Shown one piece after another: positions 24,530 to 35,042 of a DNA stretch of 64,000 bases. Both the position numbers and the translations under genes were made by a program. This stretch comes from Saxidomus purpurata (Eukaryota > Mollusca > Bivalvia > Venerida > Veneridae): assembly GCA_022818135.1 (NCBI GenBank), contig JAFMSR010000005.1, forward strand, positions 30,479,600 to 30,543,599. Direction: 5' to 3'. Positions within the stretch are counted from its first letter, which is position 1. The number at the start of each line of letters is the position of its first letter. The notes under the pieces were generated by a model. The model worked only from the letters and a program-made list of their open reading frames with translations. It had not been told where the DNA came from and ran no database searches.

Positions 24530-27500
24530 ATGGCAGACAATACAAAGCAAAGCGACGTGTCGAAGACTGTGAAGCATGATGGACGCACTGATCATTGGCA
24601 GCAGACAAAATACAAAGCTATGGCAGTGGGCTTCTTCAGTCGTCACGTGTCGGACAAATCTCGGCAGCGGGAAATACTGACTATGTAAGTTTCATATTAT
24701 GTCTCTGTTGTCTAAACCGTTGACATTCTGAGAATAAATGAGTGTATATACATGTAGTACTGTTACTAGAATAGTACTTGCCAAAATCAGGTTTTTATTT
24801 TTTTAATTTTCTTTCAAGGTTCATGAAGAAAATGAAAACTCGTATGCAAGATGACAACAGCGAGCTGTGTGACAAACTTGCAGAGTATACCATCTCGGAA
24901 AGTCCGTCTAATATATCAACGATTAGACCAAAAACTGCAGAACGGTCGACCCGTAAAGTACCGTATCCAAAAGTTCCCACTTATGTCAAGGTAAATGCTT
25001 CCATTATAGCAATTCTTTCAGCAGTTCATTCGTTATGTCATGAGCTCTGAATAATTATGTATGGTCAAAAACGTACGAGGGTTGTATTAAAAAGGCAAGT
25101 CAAGCTCTTGGAAAAACGACCTACCTAACATTTTGAAGGAAAGGGAGAGAGCACTGTAAAGAAACACTAGTTCATTTGAACAACCGGGAAACGAAATGCA
25201 CACTTAAAAATGTCTGTTTTATTTTCCAGTACGAGATTCCTCCGAATTCTAAATGTGCGCTTTGTGAGGTGGTGTTTCCGGTATTTCACGAGCACGAGGC
25301 GCTTCCTTGTAGAGTATGCGACGACGTGTTTCACAAAGACTGTCTAATGAAATGTGGGGATCTTACGGACACCGACAAACACAATATTGATAAAGCAAGG
25401 TCCAACATCGGATGGAGCTGTCCACAATGTGTATGTACATTCAGGTCTACAACAATAAAACAAATTGACTTTATTCTAATACGGCACTCAAAATAAAGAT
25501 GTAAATGTAAATTTGCTACAAATGACATTTAGAAGTATTTTTTGTATGCTCTTCGGTTCTGTTTTCTTAATAAACGAGCATCATGCACACGATTGTCTTC
25601 ATCTAGATTTTGGTCGTGTTACTAAATTACGATCAATGTCAGTTACAGAATTCTTTCTGTTTCAGGCCAATATATCACTGTTACTATCGACGGACGAAGT
25701 GAAACAGATGACATATTTGTTTGAGAGAATAGATTTCAACCAAGGTTGGTGGTACAAAACATTGCCAAATATACCGGATTAAACACATTCATAGAACTAT
25801 ACCTTGACTTGCCTCATATTTCTAAAATGGACTCATTCTTTTGATATTATGGAATGTACAAAAACATCTTTCAATCTTGAAATTACGTTCACTGCAGTTA
25901 ATTATAGATATGCAGTCTATGTAATGGGAGCTTCTAAACTATAATAATTTATAATGCAACAATCAATAGCTAATGTTTATTGCATATGACTAACCGACAA
26001 TAAATACAATCTGTATTGTATTGTATTGTAACAATATCTGTTTGTTGTTGTTTTTTTTTTTGCTTTTGTTTTTAGATTTACAAATAACGTTGCCAGAGTA
26101 TCTTCATCATTTCTCCCGACGTCGTTCATTGACCAACAAGCGCGGCCAGCTGTTGCAAGCAGAAAAGGTCAGGTTAACACGCTCGTTCGAGTATAGGGAC
26201 ATGAATAAAGACGGCAAACTGGATTGGTGGGAGTTTGTCAATTATGAAAGCAAATATTACCTCGCCAACAAAAACAAAGTAGGTCATTTCTTTTCGGCAT
26301 CAATTGAAGAATATATAAAATTCCGTGACACTAAAGATTTAAAGCTGAAACTGTAACATCGTACAAAACTTCTCCTCCTTTCATTATGTCTTTTGATTAA
26401 AAAGGGCACAAACAAAAATGAAAATAACTCCGCTAAAAATCATTGATTCGGTACGAGATGCACAACTACACCCGGTACCAAATATTTCTTCTAGGTCTAG
26501 TTTCAGTAAATTCCATCCAGGGGTTTAGGAGTTGCGCGTACGAACTTGTGTGACAAACTGACAGACGACACCAAATCAATAGGTCTCCCAGCACCTCGTG
26601 AGAGACATAATTACATAACTGAGGTTTGTCTTAGGGTATCTTCAGACATGGGGCGTCACATATGCCTCAGTTCGCCCAGCCATAAATGGTGACAAGTAAT
26701 AATATCAGTTTCTTCCATGAGAGAAATATCCATCACTGAGGGTAACTGTTTTGGCGGGAACTAGGCCCTGTCGAGTCCTCGTGAAACAGTTACCCGAAGT
26801 GACCGATATTTCTATTTGAACCAAATTTATCGAAATGATGAGTAATTCACGAGTCATATTACATGGGGTGAAAGATGAGATATTCGCGCTCTGGTAAAAA
26901 TTGCAGAAATCCCGACCTAGTATGCATGAATCATACGGCAAGTTGCTGGCTCCTCCTCAACAAGGTCTTTCAAATACTATTTGAAAGACCTTGTCCTCAA
27001 ACGTGTTTAAATAAATAATTTGAGCAAACTGCTTCCATACGTTTTAACAAAACTTTCTTTTTGTTTCTCAAGCATGACTTGGTGGATTTGTTAACGACAA
27101 AAGAACTATGTGCAGCAAAGGCAACCTTCAACAGCATGGACAAAGATGGTGACGGCAAAATCAAAGAATATGAAGTGAAAGAAGCATTCAAAAACTGGTA
27201 CAGACAATTTGAGAAACACAAACCTAACTTCGAGTAAGTAAAGGCTGAGTTCACAGAAACATTTGATAAAAGTGTGCACATTTAGAACACGAACAGTGCA
27301 TTGTATATCTCCGAATTTAGGTCCATATACATAATTTAATGTACTTCGACGTTTTTCTGTTATAATGTTATCACAATACTGTAAATCACTTTGAATGCGC
27401 GAGATAAAAAGTTTGATATTTGGTTCAGTTCAGGAGACCATAAACTCATTAACAAGTGACCCGCGCTAGTTCACACTGTTGTAACAATACTGATCAATAT

Positions 27501-29040
27501 CAGTGAACTTGGAATTAGCAAAATGATTAATTCGCAAAGGAGTGCTCTCACGAAAAAACATGAAAATAAAGTTCTCAAATATTTCATGATTTAGAATTAA
27601 ACATGTAGTTGGAAGAACAAATTTTAATTTGCTATACTTACCATGTATACATCTTGCAATCTACCAACTGCCAAAATATAATCTCTTTTTGTGTCGCTCT
27701 TTCGGAGAAAAGGCGATACATAGGGATCGCTTTGTCCGTCCGTCCGTCGGTCCGTCCATCACACAAACTTAACGTTGGCTATAACTTTGCCATTTCTTAA
27801 GATTTCTTCATCAAAATTTACACTTGTATTGGTTATGACAAAAGGGTCATGATGCCGCCAAATTTTGTAGGTCAAGGTCATATTTGACAGAGTTATGCCC
27901 CTTTTTATACTTAGATTTTTGCTATAACTTTGCCATTTTTTAAGATTTCTTTATCAAACTTTCAAATTGTATTGCTTATGTCAAAAGGGTTGTGATGCCG
28001 CCAAATTTTGTAGGTCAAGGTCATATTTGAGAGAGTTATGCCCCTTTTTGTACTTTAGATTTTGTTACGAAAACTTAATGTTGGCTATAACTTTGCCATT
28101 TCTTAAGATTTCTTCATCAAACTTTCAAATTGTATTGCTTATGACATAAGCGTCATGATGCCGCCAAATGTTGTTGGTCAAGGTCATATTTGACAGAGTT
28201 ATGCCCCTTTTTGTACTTAGATTTTGTCACAAAATTATTGGTTATTCTGACAAAGCGTAAGAGGGCGACACAAGTGTTCTACTGAACACCCATCTAGTTT
28301 GAAACTTATCATTCAGGTTCTTTTTAGAACTACATTGTTGTATGAAGTTATGAATTGCACACGGTTGATAAACGTTGCTTTTGAAAGACATGAAACCATG
28401 CTAAACTCTAATTCGTCTGCAAAGTACTTAAAAATGTCAGCAATGAATAGATAAATAAAGCGATTTATTTGCCATGTTTTCAGCACCGAGGTAGTGAAGG
28501 ATTCTGACATTCTTGATCTACATGCCAGTGTGTTCACACAGTGGATAATGGAATCTAAGGACAACCAACAGGCGTAAGTACATGCTATAATACTCATGTC
28601 AGAGCTATTGCAAGAGTGGATTCGATAAGCTTGCGGTATATTTTGCAGACAAGCATTATTGCAGATTTGCTTAGTACAGTGCAACCTCTGAGGAGTGAGC
28701 ACCCTTGGGAACACAGTTTGTTGTAGGCATTGTTCTGGAGAGGTCAATTCCTTATATAACTCAAGCAACCAGAAAAAATGATTTAAAAGACTGTACTTGT
28801 TTCAACCCAAAAATCTGTTTCTACTAATTTATAGAACTATTCTACAACTTTAGAAAATGATTTACTTAGATATTAATAACATGATACTAGAAACTGTTAG
28901 TTTTAAACCATAGTGTGTGAACGACCATCCAATGAGTTTATGACATATCATTTTTGTTTTGCAGCGATGTGAAGTGGGAAAATTTCATACTGGACCAGGC
29001 ATTATATATTTTATGTGCTAGACCAAACATCAATATATAA
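24530..29040 (+). CDS. PHF24: PHD finger protein 24 (PHF24/KIAA1045) orthologue, eight exons, 378 residues
   Basis: Exons 24530-24684, 24819-24990, 25230-25430, 25666-25744, 26076-26278, 27073-27233, 28484-28573 and 28965-29040 join without a frame break (1137 nt). An in-frame TGA at 24509 supports the start. Exon 3 encodes a PHD-type zinc finger: C118-x2-C121, C136-x2-C139, H144-x2-C147, C173-x2-C176. Exon 4 follows with NISLLLSTDEV. Two EF-hand loops follow, at 244-255 (DMNKDGKLDWWE) and 293-304 (DKDGDGKIKEYE), both with canonical calcium ligands. The C-terminus ALYILCARPN matches the family's ending. Vertebrate PHF24 is a brain protein of about 400 residues linked to GABA-B signalling; its biochemical role is poorly known. 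The order PHD, NxxLLL segment, EF-hands, xLYIL-ARPN makes the assignment firm. The gene is convergent with CENP-E. Confidence 0.93.
26722..26813. repeat. Foldback repeat (AGAAATATC ... GATATTTCT) in PHF24 intron 5
   Basis: The left arm has AGAAATATC, CACT and GGGTAACTGTTT; the right arm has AAACAGTTACCC, AGTG and GATATTTCT. A second copy of the same hairpin repeat lies at 63873-63965. Non-coding. Confidence 0.8.
26954..27000. repeat. 33-bp perfect palindrome flanked by a 7-bp direct repeat
   Basis: TCCTCAA (26954-26960) precedes, and TCCTCAA (26994-27000) follows, a hairpin with arms CAAGGTCTTTCAAAT and ATTTGAAAGACCTTG around ACT. It lies in intron 5 of PHF24, 72 bp before exon 6. It looks like a very small insertion with target duplication. 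Confidence 0.8.
27682..28297 (+). mobile_element. Non-autonomous Helitron-like element with internal tandem core, in PHF24 intron 6
   Basis: The right end reads GTGTTC-TACT-GAACAC (a 6-bp-stem hairpin), then CCAT, then CTAG, followed by T. The left end can be placed at A|TC (27681/27682), TCTCTTTTTGTGTCGC. A 5' TC, a 3' hairpin close to CTRR and insertion between A and T are the signature of Helitrons. The interior holds three units of about 145-165 bp, each with GCTATAACTTTGCCATT, GATGCCGCCAAAT and GACAGAGTTATGCCCC. This is the structure of the bivalve 'pearl'/HINE-type elements. No Rep/helicase is encoded. Confidence 0.7.
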
Positions 29041-31676
29041 CAGGAATGATACTGACTTTACAAACTGCACAAAGAAAGAACAGCATAGGGGCGTTAAGAA
29101 AAGATTATAATAGTTCCTTTCACAGTTTGAGCAGTGAGTGGACCTTGCAATGAGAGATAAATTAGGATTGCTGATACCAAAGTTTTCTTGCCAGAATACA
29201 TTTGATATCATTACATATTTTAGAGCATCACTTGAGAAGACTGTCCAAAGTAAACAATTTATTTAATGTTTTCGAGTGAATTATAGAGTTTTCTCAGTGA
29301 AATAAAAGTGATAATCCACAGTTTTGAAACAGTGGATTACCATTTTTATTTTTCAGTTTTTGCAATCTTCTACCCGGATTTACGTCAAAAAGTATACCGG
29401 GCGTAATTAATGCTGGAAACCATGCGACGATGACGTCGTTAAAATGACGTCATTTGCGCTATGTTTTTTGATGACGTTTCCCGCGATTTTCGTTATTTTA
29501 TAGAAACAAACTCGTTAAAAGTAGAGTTTTAACCATAAAATAAACAGAAAAATTGTTGGTATCGGTGTAATATCACGTTAATTTCCTCGTGAACACCAAA
29601 AGTTGTCATTTTCACTCGTGGCTGCGCCACTCGTGAAAATATCCTCACTTTGGTGCCCACTCGGTGAAATTATAACGTGATCTTACACCGAAACCAACAA
29701 TTATCCTCTATATAATTATATAAATTAAACTGTAGAAACTTTTATCAACTTTGCATTGTTTCATTGCAATCATGTGATATTTTCATTTATTCCCCATTCA
29801 GTAACAGTAGTTTATCGAACTTATAATGGTTGTACCTTAAATGAAATTATATGATCTTTGTTTTATTTGGGTTTGAAATAAATGACTGTTTCTGCATTAT
29901 TTTTTCAGTCTTTATGTATGTTCACTTAACCATGTCATATTCAGGTACATTTAAAAATATCTACCCCCGGGTCAAAAAGAAACAACTAAGACATACAATA
30001 TTCATTTTTACATACTGTTTACTTCTGTATATCTAAAGTCAGAAAAAGATGATTCAAAGTGCAAGTAAAAGACAAGAATGAGATAACATACAGAAGTACA
30101 CTTAGATATAAGACTTCATAAACAGGTGTGTAATCACCGAGAAAGCTATAATTTTTAAGAATCTATGACATAAGTTACCTCAAAATAATACAAGAATTCT
30201 ATATACACATACATATACATTCGTTATGTAAAACAAGGCTATTGCATATTGCAGTAAAAGTACACATTTAAACATACACTAAACAAAAGCACTAACTAGA
30301 TACACTTTTTGATACATTATCCATTGAAGTACAGAATAATTGTTAACTACTGGTACAGAGTTATACAAGCTACGACTATCATAATTCAAGAAAGAAAACA
30401 ACTTTCTTTGCCTTTTTTGTCTACCAAGAGTTTGATCAATGACACAAAAACTGTAAATCAGGGTGAAAGATAGGAACTAGAGCAAATCTTTAAAATCCTA
30501 CATACACTGGTGTCCGGGTAGAAATTAAGTTTGGGAGATACCATGGTGAAGGGCTAAGGCATCAGACTCACAACCAAGAAGTCCCCAATTCAAATTCACA
30601 ATCCCTTCTTTTGGGGGCAAATATTAGTCAGAACCCTAGGAAACAGTCATCAAGAGTTATTAATGTAAGTTGTAAGAACTAAAAACTTCTTAAAATAAGT
30701 AAGTTGTAAACTAAATACATGTGGGGTGGGGTGTGGGGAGGGGCAGGGGGAATTACATTCACTATCCTACTACTGTGATGCAACTTTGGTTCCATCAGAT
30801 CCATTATACATCACATCACATCCATCATGGAACCCAAGTTGCATTACATAATGTATACAACAGTGTGTGAATACAAACACACAGGCTTTGGATTCATAAA
30901 GGCTTCAAAGTCTATAAATTAGTGTCCATCTACATACAAAAATAAGCTGATAATTTTTTATCTATCATTTACAAAATAAATAAACATTGAACCATCCAAG
31001 TTAACATTCACAATGAAAAGGATTGTAGGAAGTCCTAAAAATTATTAACATAATCAATTAATTTCTTCCTGACTATAGACGCTAAGAATACAGCAGAAAA
31101 GATTCATAGTCTAAAAGAGTAAACACTAAATAATAATAATCACAATTCAATGATTATCTATGCAACTGTCTCCTTTCATTCACATATACCACACAACACT
31201 GTGTATGTATTTCAATTACAGGGGCAAAATGTTCACGGGATGGTCTGTTCTTGGGATGTGTAGATATTTCAGCCCAATTTAAAAGTTATAACACAAAAAT
31301 CATTGTGTGTAGGAATATATGTAGAAGTTATTATGCTCAACATATATTTACAAAAACATGTTTATTGCATACATGTATATCATGATGAAAATTAGAAGCC
31401 CGTAAATATTTCTACTCATAAAGAAACATTTAGCCAAGTGCTCCCTTTTTTCTTGCGTTAACATGTGAGGACAATAATTTCTCACAAAACGTAACACTGT
31501 AAAATAGCAAGGCCATCATCCATTTGATGGTAAGTAACAAACTGATTGTTAGGGATGAAAACTAGGTTCTTTACAACGCTTACAGAGCAAACAGTTTAAC
31601 TATTGGCTCAAAATTATTGCTATGGATACAATTGAGTTACAAACAGTTCTTCTCTAAAAACACATCAATGACTAGA
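29041..31676. other. Convergent 3' region between PHF24 and CENP-E
   Basis: This holds the 3' UTRs of both genes. AATAAA occurs at about 29301 on the plus strand (inside the repeat) and at 31361-31366 on the minus strand, about 310 nt past the CENP-E stop; either may be a polyadenylation signal. A foldback at about 30779-30847 has arms ATGCAACTTTGGTTCCAT and ATGGAACCCAAGTTGCAT. A weak tRNA-like head near 30550-30600 may be SINE remains. Confidence 0.5.
29264..29710 (+). mobile_element. MITE-like repeat copy 1 (TGAATTATAGAG end), ~450 bp
   Basis: The sequence from GAGTGAATTATAGAG to CCAACAATTATCC recurs in inverted orientation at 49248-49687. It contains internal palindromes (AATCCACAGTTTTGAAAC and its mirror GTGGATTAC; ATGACGTCGTTAAAATGACG; an ATCACGTTAATTTC/GTGAAATTATAACGTGAT pair). 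It lies 225 bp after the PHF24 stop and may be in its 3' UTR. Confidence 0.75.
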
Positions 31677-32068
31677 TCACGTTGTTTTACAATTGTTTAC
31701 TTCTTCCTGGCAGTCCTTAATCAGTTTGTCCTCTTTCTTCTTGGTAGGGTTCAAGTCTGGCACTTTGTATCTTGGTTCTTTCTGTGGACTTGGTGGTACT
31801 GTCATAGATTCAGAACGTGTTTCTGAGGCCGTGAAAAACATATCTAAAAGACGAAAACATATAAATTAACATTTACTACCTGTAATACAACTTTGCTATT
31901 TTTTCCATCTGCATAAGTAACCCTTTTAAGGTCAGAGCTGGTTAACTGTTCATAGATAATTTACTGTACCCCAATTGTAGGATCATTTTTCATTATAGAC
32001 TAAATGTTCATCAAAGACTAAATGTAGACTCATACATGTAGACTTGTTGAAGACTCAATTTATTGTTT

Positions 32069-32126
<58 letters not shown>

Positions 32127-32158
32127 TTATATAATGTGATAATAAATGCTATACCAAG

Positions 32159-32197
<39 letters not shown>

Positions 32198-35042
32198 AAA
32201 TGGCAAATATACAAGACACACCAGCAATTCACTTGTCTTTTGGCAATTTAACAGAAAAGAAATCACAATCTCACACATTTGAAAATACTCAATGGTTGAT
32301 TTGCATGACCTTTACTTATGCCAAAGTATACAAACATTTTTTTTATCCACCTATAACAGAATCGAATACAAGACCGTTCACTTACAGAATGAATACCTCA
32401 CTAACTGAGCAACCAGACCCCTTACATTTTCTCCCTATTTCAAATTTAGTTCCTATACAGTGATATTCTTCACCATTTTGAGGAAATTCAATAAGTAATA
32501 TATAAACAATTTCATGCATCAGAGAATGACCTTATAACGCTGTCTTACTGGCCTACAACTATAAATTTACCTCCTAATGGATTTCTGGAGTAGGAACTGT
32601 TAATCAAAGATGTATCCCTCTGGTTGTCTTTGCCTTTTGTTGTTGCCCTGTAAAATGTTCAATTGTATTACATGTAATCTTTTTTTTATGTCACACCTGG
32701 GTACCAGAAAATGCTTCTGCCTTTTGAATTACTGAAATTCATCCAGTAGGTTATGTATACCCCAAATCAGAGTTATATCTATCACTGTAACAGTACATGT
32801 ATACATCTTCTGCATCATCTATCAGTATCATGATCTGCAGTTTACTTTTAAGTCAGTAGACTCACTGAACATCCCCTTACCCAGTTAATGGGGCTGTCTT
32901 TATTCAAAGATGACTATGTCCAATTTAGTAATCATATACTACTGCACACACTAACATAATAAAACCTGCATCATAAAATTAGTTTTCTTATTGCAGAAAA
33001 ACAGAAATTATCTTCTTTTCATGAAATACAAAAAGAACATGAACCTTAGTTGGATGTCATAACATATACTAGTATTAAACCTTTGCTTTATGGCCGATTC
33101 CTATAATACTAGTAAGTTTAGTCAGAGGCAGTTATCCATCAAGAAAGTACATACTTCTTCAGTTCTTCTTTGAGCTGCAGGTTTTCTTTCTCAATTTCCT
33201 CTATGCGGTGGTATTTCTTCTTTATACCCTGCAATTCCTCTTTCACTTTGGTGTTCTCACGTTCCAAGTCATCAACACGTGACATTTTCTTCTTTTGCTT
33301 GTCCATTTCCTGTTTCAATCTTTTATTCTCAGCTTCAGTCATGCATACCTAAAATATACATATGATCAATAGACAACAATAAATGCAGTTCATCAACTCT
33401 ATTCAGGGGCATTATTTCAATAATTTTATACACTTTAATTTCTGTAGCTTTCTTTACATTTATTTTTGTGTAACAGAATAGACCAAGCCTAACTTTGCTG
33501 TAGAAAGTATTATTCTATAAAGAATTGTCAACAAGAAAAAAAAAATTGAGATCCATGTTACATGAAAACTAACATAACAAGAGCTGTCAGTAGGACAGCG
33601 TGCTCGACTTTTTTAGTGCTTGCCAATAAAACAAAACTTTGACAGTTAAGGGCACACAAGACTTTAACTAGGAATTTATAAGTACAAATCAAGAAGAGTT
33701 ATCTTCTTTTGCTTACAGATAGGTCTTACGATGGTACGTAAGTACTCCAACTTTCAAAGTAATATCTCAAATGGTTAAGTTAACAAGTGGACAAGAATGA
33801 AAATTTTAACTGAGTTTCTAAGTCAAAAAGGGCCATAATTCAAATAAAATCCTTGACAGAATTACCTTCTCCTGCCCATGTTTGGGAATCATGATGGTAA
33901 ACAAGTATTCAACTTTCAAATTAATATCTCAAACAGTTCAGTCAAAAAGTGCAGACTGGAAAAACTTAACCAAGATTTTAAGTCGATAAAAGGCCTTAAT
34001 TTTTAAAACAAATCCCTGACAGAGTTACTTTCTCTTGCGTACAGATGGGGGTAATGATGTGAAATAGCATTCAAAGTTTCAAAGCAATATCTCAAAGGGT
34101 TAAGGTAATAAGTGGATTTTACCCATATTCAATGTATTTTTTAAGTCAAAAGGGGCATAATTCTGTCAAAAACCTTGACAGAGTTATGTCCTCTTGTCTG
34201 TTGATGAAGGTCGTGATGGTAAACAAGTATGGTTAGTTTCAAAGCAATACCTCCAATGGTTTTGAAATAAAGTGAGGTGGTCCGAAAAACTTAACCAAGC
34301 TCAATACACTTTCTAAGTAAAAAAGGGCCATATATCTGTCAAAAACCTTGACAGAGTTATGTACTCTTGTCTGTAGATGGAGGTTATGATGGTAAACAAG
34401 TATGGTAAGTTTCAAAGCCATACCTCTAATACTTTTGAAATAAAGTGGGGTGGTACAAAAACTTAACCAAGGTGTGAGAAATAGTAGGATAGCTCCCCTT
34501 TTCATAGAAAAGTCGAGCTAAAAATGAACAAGTAAATTCCCTATGCAAAAAGCCTGAATATATAAATTCCATTCCAAGAGACAGGTTAGGGAACAATACA
34601 CACCCTGATACACACTGTATACATTGGCTGGATAAAATACATAAACAGTCATCAGAAACTCAACGAAAAGTGTTTATACAATGTTATTCAAACAATGAAA
34701 AATCTATTCAAAGTTTGTAAGTGAGCGGAAGCGGTAGGAAAACCAAAGTGAAGCTTGTGCAACTAAAATGGATTCAGATCAGTCTGTGTATTTCTTTGTC
34801 TTCTGTATTCTATGCCTATAAACTTCAAAATGCTGGTTTTTATACAGCTGGGGTTGAAGTATGTAATCATGTTGTAGAGTGTATGAAGTCAGTTACCTTA
34901 AAATGGTCAACAATACCACTCATACTGCCGCCATATGACACATTTTCTGTCGTCGATGGCGTAGTGCAAGGTGTCTCAGACAGTGATGGTTTACACCGGG
35001 GTTCCATGTCTAATTTTGGCATTTTTGCTGCCCTTCCATCAA
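31677..35042 (-). CDS. CENPE: CENP-E C-terminal tail, exons 27-30
   Basis: Exons 34897-35042, 33155-33348, 32571-32647 and 31677-31843 encode the end of the stalk ([20 protein letters not shown]) and a basic, Pro/Lys-rich tail ([17 protein letters not shown], then TKKKEDK). The last four residues are C-K-T-T. In vertebrates this part binds the kinetochore and microtubules and the protein is farnesylated on a C-terminal CaaX cysteine. The Cys position is kept here. Confidence 0.88.

Noticed and set aside
32060..32463. Poly-Gly and poly-Pro open frames on both strands
   Set aside because: They are translations of the two poly-C tracts inside CENP-E intron 29.
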